64,000 bases of DNA from UBA2988 sp965237965 (GTDB lineage Bacteria; Gemmatimonadota; Gemmatimonadetes; Longimicrobiales; Gaopeijiaceae), in the NCBI GenBank assembly GCA_965237965.1, contig CBDEGT010000002.1, forward strand, positions 434,001-498,000, given 5' to 3'. The notes beneath the pieces were generated by a model. It did not search any database. It was given only the letters and a program-made list of their open reading frames with translations, and was not told the DNA's origin. The translations under genes were made by a program, and so were the position numbers. Shown one piece after another: positions 26,059 through 34,503 of the stretch (position 1 is the stretch's first letter; every line of letters begins with the position of its first letter).

Positions 26059-26267
26059 GTCCGACCGGAGTCGCGTGCGTTCGCCGGAGGCACCGGCTCG
26101 AGCGGCTCGCGGGCAACCATGAGGCGGGTGAGATAGAGCACCAGCGCACCGACCACCGCGCCGACCGCCGCGCCCGCCCCCAGCGCGAACCCCAGCGATC
26201 TGCGCCGCTGCTGTCGGTCCGGCCGGTGGCGGATCCAGCGTGGTCCGCCGCTCCCGCCGGCGCTCAG
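26037..26267 (-). CDS. Small single-span membrane protein, probable CTG start
   Basis: A 76-residue product starting (CTG) LSAGGSGGPRWIRHRPD. A basic segment (RQQRRRSLG) precedes one clear membrane helix, FALGAGAAVGAVVGALVLYL, and a Pro-rich tail with EPLEPVPPAN follows. No ATG, GTG or TTG exists before the helix. The CTG at 26267-26265 overlaps the stop of the metallophosphoesterase gene as CTGA, and the gene end overlaps the barrel gene start by 22 bases. The position between them argues that it is real and co-translated. I know no family for it. Confidence 0.6.
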   Translation of the reverse strand: MSAGGSGGPRWIRHRPDRQQRRRSLGFALGAGAAVGAVVGALVLYLTRLMVAREPLEPVPPANARDSGRTWETAGR

Positions 26268-27199
26268 CTGGCCACCCCCTGAGACACCTCGCCAGGGAGG
26301 TCCCCCTGGTCCTCCCCGCGGGCCGCCTCGTCGGGATGTCCGAACAGCTGCGCGCTCTGGAAGGGATCGCGGGAGAAGAACCTCCCACCGCGACGCGGAA
26401 AAGCGTGCATCGAAAACGGCGCGAAGCGCCCTAAATCCTCGAAGTACATGAAGTGCGTGATCGCGAGGTGGTCGTGTGCAATCCGGACCACGTTGAAGCT
26501 GTTGCGGGCCCGTTCGCGCGCTCGCCCGCGGCGGGACGTGGTGGTGCCGCTCTGGACGATCACGATCCCGTGCTCCCGGTCCCTCCCTGGATACACGTCC
26601 AGCGAGTTCCCGACGTACGCCCGGTGGAGATGGCCCCCGAGGACCAGCTCGACCTGCATGTCGTGGAGGGCGTCCAGAACCTCCCGTGCCCCCGGCATCG
26701 CGGCATCCCTGTCGTAGTCGGGCGCCGGAGCGAGGTGATGATGCGCGACCAGGATCCGCGCGTCGCTGGGGTCGGACTCCTGGAAGGCCTGCGCCGCGAA
26801 GAGGAGCTGATCGCGGTCGATGCGACCGTTCACGATCGCCCTCAGCGGGGCGGTCGAGTTGAGGGCGACCACGGTAACGCCCGGAATCCGGGTGACCGTG
26901 TCGAGCCGGTCCGCGATCCAGGTACGGTAGTTCCGGTAGGGCTGGAAGAGACGCTCCAGAACTCTGTACACCGGGATGTCGTGGTTCCCCGGCGTCACGA
27001 CGAGCGGCAGGTCAGGTAGCTGCTGAAGCCACCTCTGGGCCGCCCGGTACTCGTGTACCTTGGCGCGCTGCGTGAAGTCGCCGGACACCACGATCAGATC
27101 GGCGTGCACGGTACGCGCCGCGGCGTGGAAGGCCTCCCCCACCACCGGGTTGAAGGGCTTTCCGAAGTGGATGTCGGAAGCGTGCAGAACGGTGACCAT
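26264..27199 (-). CDS. Calcineurin-like metallophosphoesterase
   Basis: A 311-residue dimetal phosphoesterase with all five motifs: ASDIHFGKP, VVSGDFTQRA, VTPGNHDIPV, VAHHHLAP and VLGGHLHRAYVG. Related proteins include cyclic-nucleotide phosphodiesterases (CpdA/Icc group), but no substrate can be fixed. The His/Asp ligands are all present. The C-terminus (last 40 residues) is Arg/Asp-rich. It lies ten bases after lgt and its stop overlaps the small membrane-protein gene. Confidence 0.9.
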   Translation of the reverse strand: MVTVLHASDIHFGKPFNPVVGEAFHAAARTVHADLIVVSGDFTQRAKVHEYRAAQRWLQQLPDLPLVVTPGNHDIPVYRVLERLFQPYRNYRTWIADRLDTVTRIPGVTVVALNSTAPLRAIVNGRIDRDQLLFAAQAFQESDPSDARILVAHHHLAPAPDYDRDAAMPGAREVLDALHDMQVELVLGGHLHRAYVGNSLDVYPGRDREHGIVIVQSGTTTSRRGRARERARNSFNVVRIAHDHLAITHFMYFEDLGRFAPFSMHAFPRRGGRFFSRDPFQSAQLFGHPDEAARGEDQGDLPGEVSQGVAS

Positions 27200-27208
27200 G
27201 CGAGTCTG

Positions 27209-28117
27209 CTATGCGCCGGCCCGACGGCGAGCGCCTCGCCGGGCTGCCCCCCGGCCCCGAGGCTCGGGCCGCGCCTCTTCCCCCTCTGCCTCCTGACTGA
27301 AGCGCGTCATCCCCCACGTTCCCACCGCCACGAGCCCTAGGCTGATGATCTGCGCGACGGTGAGGGGACCGAAGAACCGATCGTCCTTCGCGCGGAAGAA
27401 CTCGACCAGGAAACGCTCAAAACCAGCGAGAATGAGCCAGAGCATGAAGAGCCAACCCGCGCGGCGACGATGCCCCCGCAACCGCCAGAGCAGGGCGAAG
27501 ATCAAGGTGGAGAGGGCGATCTCATAGAGCTGCGTCGGATGCACGGGGATCACGTCGCCGTACTTGGCGATCAGCGCCGGATCCACCTCGATGCCGAAGG
27601 AGCGCTCGATGCTCGTCACCGTGGTGGGCGGGGTCCCGCGCGGAAAGGCGATCCCCCAGGGCAGGTCGGTGGGCCTGCCCCAGTCGTCGCCGACCAAGAA
27701 GCAGCCGATCCGTCCCACGGCATACGAGAGCGCGAGCGGCGCTGCCACCACGTCGGCCATGACCCCGACCGGGAGCTTCGCCCGCCGCGTGTCCCACACG
27801 ATCAGTGCGGTAGCGCCGAGGAATCCGCCGTACCAGACCATGCCACCCCGACTGAAGATCATCCCGAGCGGATCGGACGCCGTGTCGCTCCAGTTGAGCA
27901 GCACGTAGTAGAGCTTGGCGCCCACGATTCCGCCGACGACCCCCATGAAGATCGCGTCCCACGCGCGCTCGGGATCCAACCCCTTTTCGCGGAGGATCGG
28001 ACGCATGGTGAACCCACCGACCAAGAACGCGAAAAACATCATCACGCCGAACGACGTAATCGGCGCCCCACCGATCAGCGGCACCCACGCTGGAATGGTG
28101 AACAGTATGGGATACAT
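27209..28117 (-). CDS. lgt: Prolipoprotein diacylglyceryl transferase
   Basis: Transfers diacylglycerol from phosphatidylglycerol to the lipobox Cys of prolipoproteins, in the inner membrane. The Lgt signature is in YAVGRIGCFLVGDDWGRPTD (GRIGCFxxGDxxG), and HPTQLYEI and the first-helix region SFGVMMFFAFLVGGF also match. About seven membrane spans; 302 residues with an Arg-rich tail. ATG 28117 overlaps the tsaD stop by one base (TGATG type). Confidence 0.97.
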   Translation of the reverse strand: MYPILFTIPAWVPLIGGAPITSFGVMMFFAFLVGGFTMRPILREKGLDPERAWDAIFMGVVGGIVGAKLYYVLLNWSDTASDPLGMIFSRGGMVWYGGFLGATALIVWDTRRAKLPVGVMADVVAAPLALSYAVGRIGCFLVGDDWGRPTDLPWGIAFPRGTPPTTVTSIERSFGIEVDPALIAKYGDVIPVHPTQLYEIALSTLIFALLWRLRGHRRRAGWLFMLWLILAGFERFLVEFFRAKDDRFFGPLTVAQIISLGLVAVGTWGMTRFSQEAEGEEARPEPRGRGAARRGARRRAGA

Positions 28118-29169
28118 CAGGGTCTCCGACGGACCAGGCCCGGGAACGGAAGGCGCGCGTCGGCCGAGACGTCGGGTCCAGCGTGCTCTCCGCGCTCCAG
28201 ACGGAACAATCCCGCCCGGGCCACCATGGCTCCGTTGTCGAGGGAAAGCCGCGGCGAGGCCAGTAGCACCTGGCCCTCGGGGCCCAGCCGAGCCGCCATC
28301 TCCTCACGCAGACGGCGGTTGGCGCTCACTCCCCCACCCAGGAGGACCCGGCGACATCCGGTCTGATCCACCGCCCGCATGGTCTTGGTCACGAGCACGT
28401 CCACGGCCGCCTTCTGAAAGCCCGCCGCCACGTGAGGCCGCTCACGGTCCAGCGTCCCCGTGGCTTCGAGCGTGCGTACCAGCGTCACGACCGCCGTCTT
28501 GAGGCCGCTGAAGGAAAAATCGTACCAGTCGTCGTCCGCCGGGGTCTGGCCCCCGCGCAGCATAGGGCGAGGGAGGTCGAACCGGTCCGCTTGCCCCTCG
28601 CCTGCCAGTCGGTCCAGCGCAGGTCCGCCGGGATAGGGGAGCCCGAGCAGCTTTGCGACCTTGTCGAACGCCTCGCCGGCGGCATCGTCACGCGTCTCGC
28701 CCAGCAGCTCATAGCGGCCCCACTTGGGTACGTGCAGCAGAAGGGTATGACCCCCCGAAACGAGCAGCGCGACGAACGGGGGCGCCGCATCCGGATTCTC
28801 CAGCGGGGGGCCGAACAGATGCGCTTCCATATGGTGCACGGCGAGCAGCGGCAGGTCGAGTGCGAACGAGACCGCCTTCGCCCAGCTCACGCCTACGAGA
28901 AGCGCGCCGATCAGCCCCGGTCCGGCTGTGACCGCCACGGCGTCCAGGTCACCGAGCTGTGCGTCGGCCTGAGCCAACGCCGCGTCCACCACCTCGTCCA
29001 CGTACTGAAGATGCTCACGCGCCGCGAGCTCGGGCACGACGCCGCCGTACACTCGGTGGACGTCCTGGGAAAGGATCACGTGGCCGAGCAGCTGGGAGGC
29101 GCCCCTCAGTAAAGCGGCGGAAGTCTCGTCGCAGCTCGTCTCCAAGCCGAGCACCAAAGGAGCGCTCAC
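28117..29169 (-). CDS. tsaD: tRNA threonylcarbamoyladenosine transferase TsaD
   Basis: Transfers the threonylcarbamoyl group to A37 of ANN-decoding tRNAs. Motifs: VLGLETSCDETSAAL, the metal-binding HHMEAHLFGP, LVSGGHTLLLHV, YPGGPALDRLA and LLGGGVSANRRLRE. GTG 29169 gives 350 residues and overlaps the stop of the ybbR tail (GTGA), so its translation is coupled to whatever reads through that tail. This matters because ybbR is interrupted upstream. Confidence 0.96.
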   Translation of the reverse strand: MSAPLVLGLETSCDETSAALLRGASQLLGHVILSQDVHRVYGGVVPELAAREHLQYVDEVVDAALAQADAQLGDLDAVAVTAGPGLIGALLVGVSWAKAVSFALDLPLLAVHHMEAHLFGPPLENPDAAPPFVALLVSGGHTLLLHVPKWGRYELLGETRDDAAGEAFDKVAKLLGLPYPGGPALDRLAGEGQADRFDLPRPMLRGGQTPADDDWYDFSFSGLKTAVVTLVRTLEATGTLDRERPHVAAGFQKAAVDVLVTKTMRAVDQTGCRRVLLGGGVSANRRLREEMAARLGPEGQVLLASPRLSLDNGAMVARAGLFRLERGEHAGPDVSADARLPFPGLVRRRP

Positions 29170-29461
29170 CGGAGCGCCCTTCGGACGAGCACGGAGTCCG
29201 TCCACGCGAATGCGTCGACCAGCGGCGGTACTCCGCTCAACCGGATCGGAACCATCCGCGTCTCGGAGGGCCCGAGCCGCGCCAGCGCCTCTCCCGCAAC
29301 TACGGCTCGCACCTCCTCTTCCCGGGTTCCGGTCACCGGCGTGCGTGCGCCCACGATGCGCACCTCGATCGTGGCCGGCGTCACTGCAAACGGCCCGACG
29401 CCACCGGAAGTGTCGGGCGACTCGATGACGACTGGCACTCCCCCGAGAACGCGCTGAGGTT

Positions 29462-29985
29462 GGGTCAATAGGTGTGTAAACGTATCAGGCGGCATTCTTC
29501 CGCTGTTGGGTTGAGACGGGCTTTCCGTCTTCGAACTTCCTTCCTTCAAACACGTCCTTGAGGAGGTGAGGAGCGTCGAGCCTTCGGAACCGCTTCTCGG
29601 CCACCAAGAGCAACTTCCAGATCAGCGCCGTAGCGCTCTCGACCCGCTTGAATCGCTTCGCCGCCGTCGTCCTGAGCCGTACCGCAGCGAACGGGCTCTC
29701 GACCACGTTCGTCGTGCGTAGATGCTTCCAGTGATCCTCGGGGAAGTCGTAGAACGCCACCATCCGCTCCCAGTCGTCCTCGAGTACGTCCACCGCCTTC
29801 GGATACCACGGCCTGTAGCGCCTGGCGAACACTTCGCGGGCCTTCACAGCCTCGGACCGGCTCGGTGCGTAGACCACGGCCCTGAGAAGATCCTTCGCCT
29901 CGCTCTGCTCCCGCTGCGGCAGCCGGTCCAGCACGTTCCTCATCTTGTGGTTCCAGCACCGTTGCTCGCCCGCCTCAGGCCATAC
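29462..29985 (-). mobile_element. IS256-family (Mutator-type) element fragment inside ybbR
   Basis: About 520 bases encode only the C-terminal third of an IS256-family transposase: EQRCWNHKMRNVLDRLP, RYRPWYPKAVDVLEDD, FYDFPEDHWKHLRTTN and ESPFAAVRLRTTAAKRFKRV, the region around the last catalytic Glu. The low-coordinate end (29462-29490) carries a GTTTACACACCTATTGACC-type end typical of IS256 termini. No matching inverted repeat exists at the ybbR 5' junction near 29985, so the element is 5'-truncated. Boundaries are approximate. Confidence 0.75.
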
Positions 29986-30642
29986 CAACCGGAGACCGAT
30001 GGTAGCCACGAGCGGGGTCACCGACAGCCCGCCAAGCCCGGTGGTGTCGACAGCCACAGGATAGGAGCCGGACCTCCTCAAGTTCCCGAGGTCGAGTGCC
30101 TCGAGGCGAACTGAGTCGAGTCCGCGAACGCGGTGCGCAGGCCCCCGCACCCTCACCGCCTGCGGGTCGAGACTCACCGGTGCAGCCAGCGCCACGCCGC
30201 CGCCCAACCTTCCCGTCATGAGCACCCGGAGCGGAAGGAGGGCCGAGACGCTGGGCTGAAGCGTCAAGCGCACGGCCACCGGAGCGATGTCTTCGACGAC
30301 AAGACCTCTGCCGGCCTCGAGAACCACCCAGTCCCGTCGCAGCTGCACCAGCGTGTCCCCGCTGGAGACGCTGTCGAGCGGGATCCGCACGATGGTGCCC
30401 GTCCGCGCGAGCTGGATCAGGTCCTCAGAGGGTCCGCGCAACCGCACCTGCACCGTGGCAGGATCGGGGTCGTCCGTAAGCACCCAATCAACGTCGTCTA
30501 GCTGGGTGTGAACCGGAACCGTGAACAGGTTCACTCCGGTGACCGGCTCCGTACGCACCAGCGTCCACAGAAACACGGCCAGACCGAGAGCCGCGATCTT
30601 CAGCCGCCAGTTCTTCGGAACGATGCGCGCGAGCGGGGCCAC
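29485..30642 (-). CDS. Chimeric ORF: YbbR N-terminal part fused in frame to transposase C-terminus
   Basis: This 385-residue open frame is not a functional family member. Residues 1 to about 219 are YbbR domain sequence; at IGLRLV-WPEAGEQRCW it passes in frame into IS256 transposase and ends with QRKNAA at 29485. Its product would keep the membrane anchor and the first YbbR repeats but lose the C-terminal repeat. An assembly join of two loci is an alternative explanation. Confidence 0.75.
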   Translation of the reverse strand: MAPLARIVPKNWRLKIAALGLAVFLWTLVRTEPVTGVNLFTVPVHTQLDDVDWVLTDDPDPATVQVRLRGPSEDLIQLARTGTIVRIPLDSVSSGDTLVQLRRDWVVLEAGRGLVVEDIAPVAVRLTLQPSVSALLPLRVLMTGRLGGGVALAAPVSLDPQAVRVRGPAHRVRGLDSVRLEALDLGNLRRSGSYPVAVDTTGLGGLSVTPLVATIGLRLVWPEAGEQRCWNHKMRNVLDRLPQREQSEAKDLLRAVVYAPSRSEAVKAREVFARRYRPWYPKAVDVLEDDWERMVAFYDFPEDHWKHLRTTNVVESPFAAVRLRTTAAKRFKRVESATALIWKLLLVAEKRFRRLDAPHLLKDVFEGRKFEDGKPVSTQQRKNAA

Positions 30643-30648
30643 CGCGCG

Positions 30649-31284
30649 CTACTCCCCGAGCATGCGGAGGATCTGATCCCGATACTGAGAGGAGTCCCAG
30701 GTCGTCGGTCCGGCAATGCGACGGTATATCACGCCGTCCGACCCGATCAGAAAGGACTCGGGAACGCCCGTGGTCTGATAGATTCGCTGGATGTTACCTG
30801 GATCGTCAGGGGCGCTGTGTAGGATGGGGAATGTCAGATCGAACTCGGCCGCGAAGGCACGCAGCGCCTCCGCCGGCACCTCCCCTCCGACCCGATCGTC
30901 CACGCTCACGGCAAGGATCTCCAAGCCCTTGCCGGAGAGGTCGCGATACAGCCGCTCCATGGACGGCATCTCCTCACGGCAAGGCGCACACCAGGTCGCC
31001 CACACGTTGAGCAGGAGCACCTGGCCGCGATACCGCTGGAGGCCCACTTCGGTGCCGTCGAGCGTGGTGATCGCGAACTCCGGCGCCGACTCGCCGGCCA
31101 CGACCGGTGGGAACCGGTCGCGCCCGAGCCAGGCGGCTGCGACCAGCATGCCCAGCACGAGCAGAGCGACGCCGTAGGCCGATCGGGAGGAGCGGGCTCG
31201 GGGGCGCCGCCTCCGGACGGCGGGCCCGGAGCCGGCCGCAACAGCGCGAGCGGGACGCCCGTCGGATGGGGTCGGCTGCGTCAT
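30649..31284 (-). CDS. TlpA-like membrane-anchored thiol-disulfide oxidoreductase
   Basis: A 211-residue protein with a charged N-terminal tail, one membrane helix (SAYGVALLVLGMLVAAAWLG) and a periplasmic thioredoxin fold. The redox site is NVWATWCAPCREEMP (CxxC), and GVPESFLIGSDGVI holds the cis-Pro loop. Proteins of this type reduce periplasmic disulfides, for example apocytochrome c. There are c-type haem proteins in this window (the DUF1592 genes), so a cytochrome-maturation role is possible but not shown. It lies between the PASTA gene and ybbR. Confidence 0.9.
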   Translation of the reverse strand: MTQPTPSDGRPARAVAAGSGPAVRRRRPRARSSRSAYGVALLVLGMLVAAAWLGRDRFPPVVAGESAPEFAITTLDGTEVGLQRYRGQVLLLNVWATWCAPCREEMPSMERLYRDLSGKGLEILAVSVDDRVGGEVPAEALRAFAAEFDLTFPILHSAPDDPGNIQRIYQTTGVPESFLIGSDGVIYRRIAGPTTWDSSQYRDQILRMLGE

Positions 31285-31368
31285 ACGGCTCCGTTGAGGC
31301 GACCAGAGGCTCGGGAAATGCTACGGATCACGACCGTCATTGTTCCTGAAGGGCGCGGACCGAAGAGG

Positions 31369-32181
31369 TCACCCACCCCCTCTCCGGCCCACGGAGAGCC
31401 GCACCCCGACGTCGCGCTCCACCAGCGAGTCGGCGGGCGGATCCTGCTCGACCACGAGGCCCTGGTCGCGTCCGAACCGGAATACGGTGTCGACCACGGA
31501 CACCTCGAGCCCGAGCAGCCTGAGCGAATCGATTGCCTGCTCCTCCGGAATCCCAAGCAGGTACGGCATCGGAATCAGGGGCGGCCCCCTGCTCACGGTC
31601 AGCAGCACCTCCCCCGGAACGCGGAGGACGGTTCCCACCTCGGGCTCGATCGTCACCACGGTACCGATCGGGAGCTCGGCCTCGACGCTGTCCACGATCA
31701 CCTCGAAGCCGGTCGCCTCGAGAACACGTCGTGCGCGATCGCCACGAAGGCGCGCAACGTCGGGTATCGCTTGGCGCTGCGGACCGAGGCTCACCGTGAG
31801 GCGAACGGGTTGGCCGCGCCGGGCGAGCTGTCCGGAGAGCGGCGACTGCCCCACCACCACCCCACTGTCCAGGTCAGGATGGCGGAGGCTCTCCACGACG
31901 CCGAGATCGAGGTCCCCCTCCACCAACCGTTCCCGCGCTCGCGAGAGCGCGAGCCCTTGGACACCCGGCACCTCGACCAGGTCCTGGGGCGGCGGTGGGG
32001 CCGGGAAGAGCAGTTGCGTGGCGACCGCGTAGCCCGAGCCAAGCCCCCCCAGCACGAGCCCGAGCAGCCAGCCTGTGAACCGCACCCCGGTGAGGTGGTT
32101 CCTGCCCGCATCGGACCGTTTCTCCCGGCGAGTCCGCTTCCCGCGCCCGCGCCGTTTCTGAATGGCGTCGCCAAGCCTCAC
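31369..32181 (-). CDS. PASTA-domain membrane protein
   Basis: A 270-residue protein with a basic cytoplasmic start, one membrane segment (WLLGLVLGGLGSGYAVAT) and three PASTA repeats: from VEVPGVQGLALSRARERL, from QAIPDVARLRGDRARRVL and from IPMPYLLGIPEEQAIDSL. PASTA domains bind peptidoglycan or muropeptides; here there is no kinase or transpeptidase domain attached. GTG 32181 is chosen because it overlaps the rsmB stop as GTGA; the longer frame from 32235 is a shadow inside rsmB. Confidence 0.85.
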   Translation of the reverse strand: MRLGDAIQKRRGRGKRTRREKRSDAGRNHLTGVRFTGWLLGLVLGGLGSGYAVATQLLFPAPPPPQDLVEVPGVQGLALSRARERLVEGDLDLGVVESLRHPDLDSGVVVGQSPLSGQLARRGQPVRLTVSLGPQRQAIPDVARLRGDRARRVLEATGFEVIVDSVEAELPIGTVVTIEPEVGTVLRVPGEVLLTVSRGPPLIPMPYLLGIPEEQAIDSLRLLGLEVSVVDTVFRFGRDQGLVVEQDPPADSLVERDVGVRLSVGRRGGG

Positions 32182-33461
32182 GATCCCCGCCTCCGCAGCC
32201 GGGCGGCGAAAGCGCCGTCGAAACCGGTCTTCCACGGCAGGACCATGAGGCGGCCAGCCGTGTCCAGGTAAGTCACGCCCACGGCCTCCGTGGGTTCGGG
32301 ACGAAAATCAGGGTGGCGATGCAAGAACGCGTCCACCCGTTCCTCATTCTCCTCCTTCTCCAAGCTGCACGTGCTGTACACCAGGAGTCCCCCTGACGGC
32401 ACCACCGAGGCTCCCCCCTCGAGAATACCGTCTTGCACGCGCGCGAGCGCCGCAGGGTCGCTCGGCTCCAGCCGCCAGCGGGCGTCGGGGTGGCGGCGTA
32501 GCGTGCCCGTTCCCGTGCAGGGAACGTCCAGCAGCACGATCGGAGCGCTGCGCAGGGGTGGGCGCTCGGCCCGCGCAGTCACGATCGCGATCGGAAAGCG
32601 GGTGCGCGCGGCGTTGGCGCGCAGCAGACGCAGGCGGGCACGTGAGCGATCGGCTGCAAGCACCCAGTTGCCCCCCGCTGCCAGGCCGAGTGCCTTGCCA
32701 CCGGGCGCGGCACACAGATCGGCAATCTGTGCGCCCTGGTCGGGTGCGACATAGGCAACTACGAGCGAGGCACCCGGGTCCTGCACGATTGCGGGAAGGG
32801 CCGCGAGCGCATGGACGGGGTCGGCACCGGTCCCCAGCTCGACGCTGGCGGTGCCCGCGATGGGGCGAGCCTGGATACCGACCTCGGCCAGCCGTGCGAT
32901 GGCCTGATCAGACGAGGTCCCGAGGGGGAGCAGCGTGACGCTGGGCCGTTCGTTGTTCAACCGCACGAGCTCGGCGACGTCGCCCACCGACCAGCGGGTC
33001 AGCCATCGGTCGATCAGCCAGCGCGGGTGCGAGCCCCAACTACTCAGCCATCCGGCGGGGTCCGACGCGGGATCGGGAAAGAGAGTGGGGTCTTCTCCGG
33101 ACCGCGCGACCGCGCGGAGCACCGCATTCACGAGGCCGGACGCGCGCCGCGGCACCAGCTCCACCGCCTGCGAGACCGCAGCGTACGCGGGCACGTCCAT
33201 GTGCAGCAGCTGATACGCGCCCAGCCGGAGAACGCTAAGGACCCGCGACTCCAATCCCGCCATCCCACGGGTCCGGTGGTGTGAGAGAAGATGATCGAGC
33301 CGGCCCCGCAGCCGGACGGTCCCGTACGCAAGCTCGTGAACGAAGCGCCGTTCGCGCTCGTCGAGGCCCCGGATCGCGTCGGCTAGCGCCAGGTCCAGCC
33401 GACGGCCACGGGCGCTGGCCTCCAGCGCCGCCAGTGCCGCACGTCGGCCCGCAGTCACCAT
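32178..33461 (-). CDS. rsmB: 16S rRNA m5C967 methyltransferase RsmB
   Basis: An N-terminal NusB-like RNA-binding domain (residues about 1-140: DERERRFVHELAYGTVR, YQLLHMDVPAYAAVSQAVEL) is followed by a Rossmann methyltransferase domain. The SAM site is ADLCAAPGGKALGLAAGG, and the two catalytic cysteines are in LLDVPCTGTGTLRRHP and VYSTCSLEKEENEE. It has 427 residues from the ATG at 33461; the longer frame has no similarity. It overlaps the PASTA gene. Confidence 0.94.
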   Translation of the reverse strand: MVTAGRRAALAALEASARGRRLDLALADAIRGLDERERRFVHELAYGTVRLRGRLDHLLSHHRTRGMAGLESRVLSVLRLGAYQLLHMDVPAYAAVSQAVELVPRRASGLVNAVLRAVARSGEDPTLFPDPASDPAGWLSSWGSHPRWLIDRWLTRWSVGDVAELVRLNNERPSVTLLPLGTSSDQAIARLAEVGIQARPIAGTASVELGTGADPVHALAALPAIVQDPGASLVVAYVAPDQGAQIADLCAAPGGKALGLAAGGNWVLAADRSRARLRLLRANAARTRFPIAIVTARAERPPLRSAPIVLLDVPCTGTGTLRRHPDARWRLEPSDPAALARVQDGILEGGASVVPSGGLLVYSTCSLEKEENEERVDAFLHRHPDFRPEPTEAVGVTYLDTAGRLMVLPWKTGFDGAFAARLRRRGS

Positions 33462-33483
33462 CACCCGCGTGAGTAGGTGGGCG

Positions 33484-34272
33484 TCAGTCCAGCATTCCGC
33501 GCGTCGGGGATGAAGGAACTGCGATCTCGCGCGCGGGCATGCGCCCGGCGCGGAATGCCAGCCGGCCGGCGCGAACGGCATAGCGCATCGCCCACGCCAT
33601 TGCTACCGGGTCCTCGGCCGCAGCCAGCGCAGTATTCATCAGAACGCCGTCCACGCCGTTCTCCATCGTGATACATGCGTCGGATGCCGTCCCCACACCA
33701 GCGTCAACGATTACGGGAACCGAAAGGCGCCGCTTGATCTCGCGGATAAAGTAAGGGTTCACGACGCCGAGGCCGCTTCCGATCGGGCTCGCCAGCGGCA
33801 TCACCGCCACGCAACCGGCTTCCTCCAGGCGCATCGCAGTGATCAAGTCGTCGTTCGTGTATGCCATTACCTTGAAGCCCTCCCCGCAGAGCACGCGCGC
33901 GGCGTCTACCGTTGCCTGCGTATCCGGGAGCAGCGTCTCCGCGTCGCCGATCACCTCTAGCTTGAGCCATTCGTTGAACCCCGCGGCGCGAGCCAACCTT
34001 GCGTACCGGATCGCCTCCTCTGCCGTAAAACATCCCGCGGTGTTGGCGAGCAGAAAGAACTCGCTTGGATCGAGCACGTGAAGGATTCCCTCGTGACGGG
34101 CAAGGTCCACGCGCCGGACCGCCACCGTCACCATCTCCGCGCCGCTGGCGCGCAATGCGGCGATCATGATCGTCGGGTCGGCATACTTGCCGGTCCCTAC
34201 GATCAACCGGGAACCGAACTCACGATCGGCGATCGCGAGAGGCTCTTCCTCGATTTCGGGTTGCACTCTCAC
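33484..34272 (-). CDS. thiG: Thiazole synthase
   Basis: Forms the thiazole phosphate moiety of thiamine from deoxyxylulose phosphate, ThiS-thiocarboxylate and dehydroglycine. It is a TIM barrel of 262 residues with GSRLIVGTGKYAD at the start, the Schiff-base Lys in LKLEVIGDAETLLPD, and MPLASPIGSGLGVVNP and VIVDAGVGTASDA at the phosphate end. It follows thiS by eight bases within a thiE-thiS-thiG group. Confidence 0.96.
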   Translation of the reverse strand: MRVQPEIEEEPLAIADREFGSRLIVGTGKYADPTIMIAALRASGAEMVTVAVRRVDLARHEGILHVLDPSEFFLLANTAGCFTAEEAIRYARLARAAGFNEWLKLEVIGDAETLLPDTQATVDAARVLCGEGFKVMAYTNDDLITAMRLEEAGCVAVMPLASPIGSGLGVVNPYFIREIKRRLSVPVIVDAGVGTASDACITMENGVDGVLMNTALAAAEDPVAMAWAMRYAVRAGRLAFRAGRMPAREIAVPSSPTRGMLD

Positions 34273-34280
34273 TCCCCGCT

Positions 34281-34493
34281 TCAGCCGCCGCCCACGAAGT
34301 GTACCAACTCGAGCTTGTCACCCTCGCCGACGACCACTTCGTCGTAGCGGGCCCGAGCGAGGATTTCGAGGTTCCGCTCGACCACGACGAGCCGGGGCTC
34401 GAGCTCGAGCGACTCGAGCAAGCCCCACACTGTCAGGCCGGCCGGAATCTCGTGGTCCTCGCCGTTGAGATGCACCCGGATGCTGTGGTCCAT
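34281..34493 (-). CDS. thiS: Sulfur carrier protein ThiS
   Basis: A 70-residue ubiquitin-like carrier ending in the obligatory Gly-Gly (LVHFVGGG). ThiF-type adenylation of the C-terminus, then thiocarboxylation, supplies sulfur to ThiG. The N-terminal VHLNGEDHEIPAGLTVWGLL and central VVVERNLEILARARYDEVVV are typical. There is one Gly beyond the usual GG end. No thiF homologue lies in the window. Confidence 0.93.
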   Translation of the reverse strand: MDHSIRVHLNGEDHEIPAGLTVWGLLESLELEPRLVVVERNLEILARARYDEVVVGEGDKLELVHFVGGG

Positions 34494-34503
34494 GATCCCT
34501 CAC

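Larger units (their letters stand above)
29166..30642 (-). pseudogene. YbbR-domain (CdaR-like) protein gene, split by an IS256-family fragment
   Basis: The 5' part (30642 to about 29985) encodes a short cytoplasmic start, one membrane segment (WRLKIAALGLAVFLWTLV) and repeated YbbR beta domains (VNLFTVPVHTQ, ATVQVRLRGPSEDL, AVRVRGPAHRV). The 3' part (about 29462 to 29166) resumes YbbR-like sequence: RVLGGVPVVIESP, ATIEVRIVGARTPV, ending VDAFAWTDSVLVRRALR. The middle is transposase sequence. YbbR proteins often regulate the diadenylate cyclase CdaA; no cdaA is nearby. The start is GTG 30642, seven bases after the TlpA-like gene. Confidence 0.8.
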
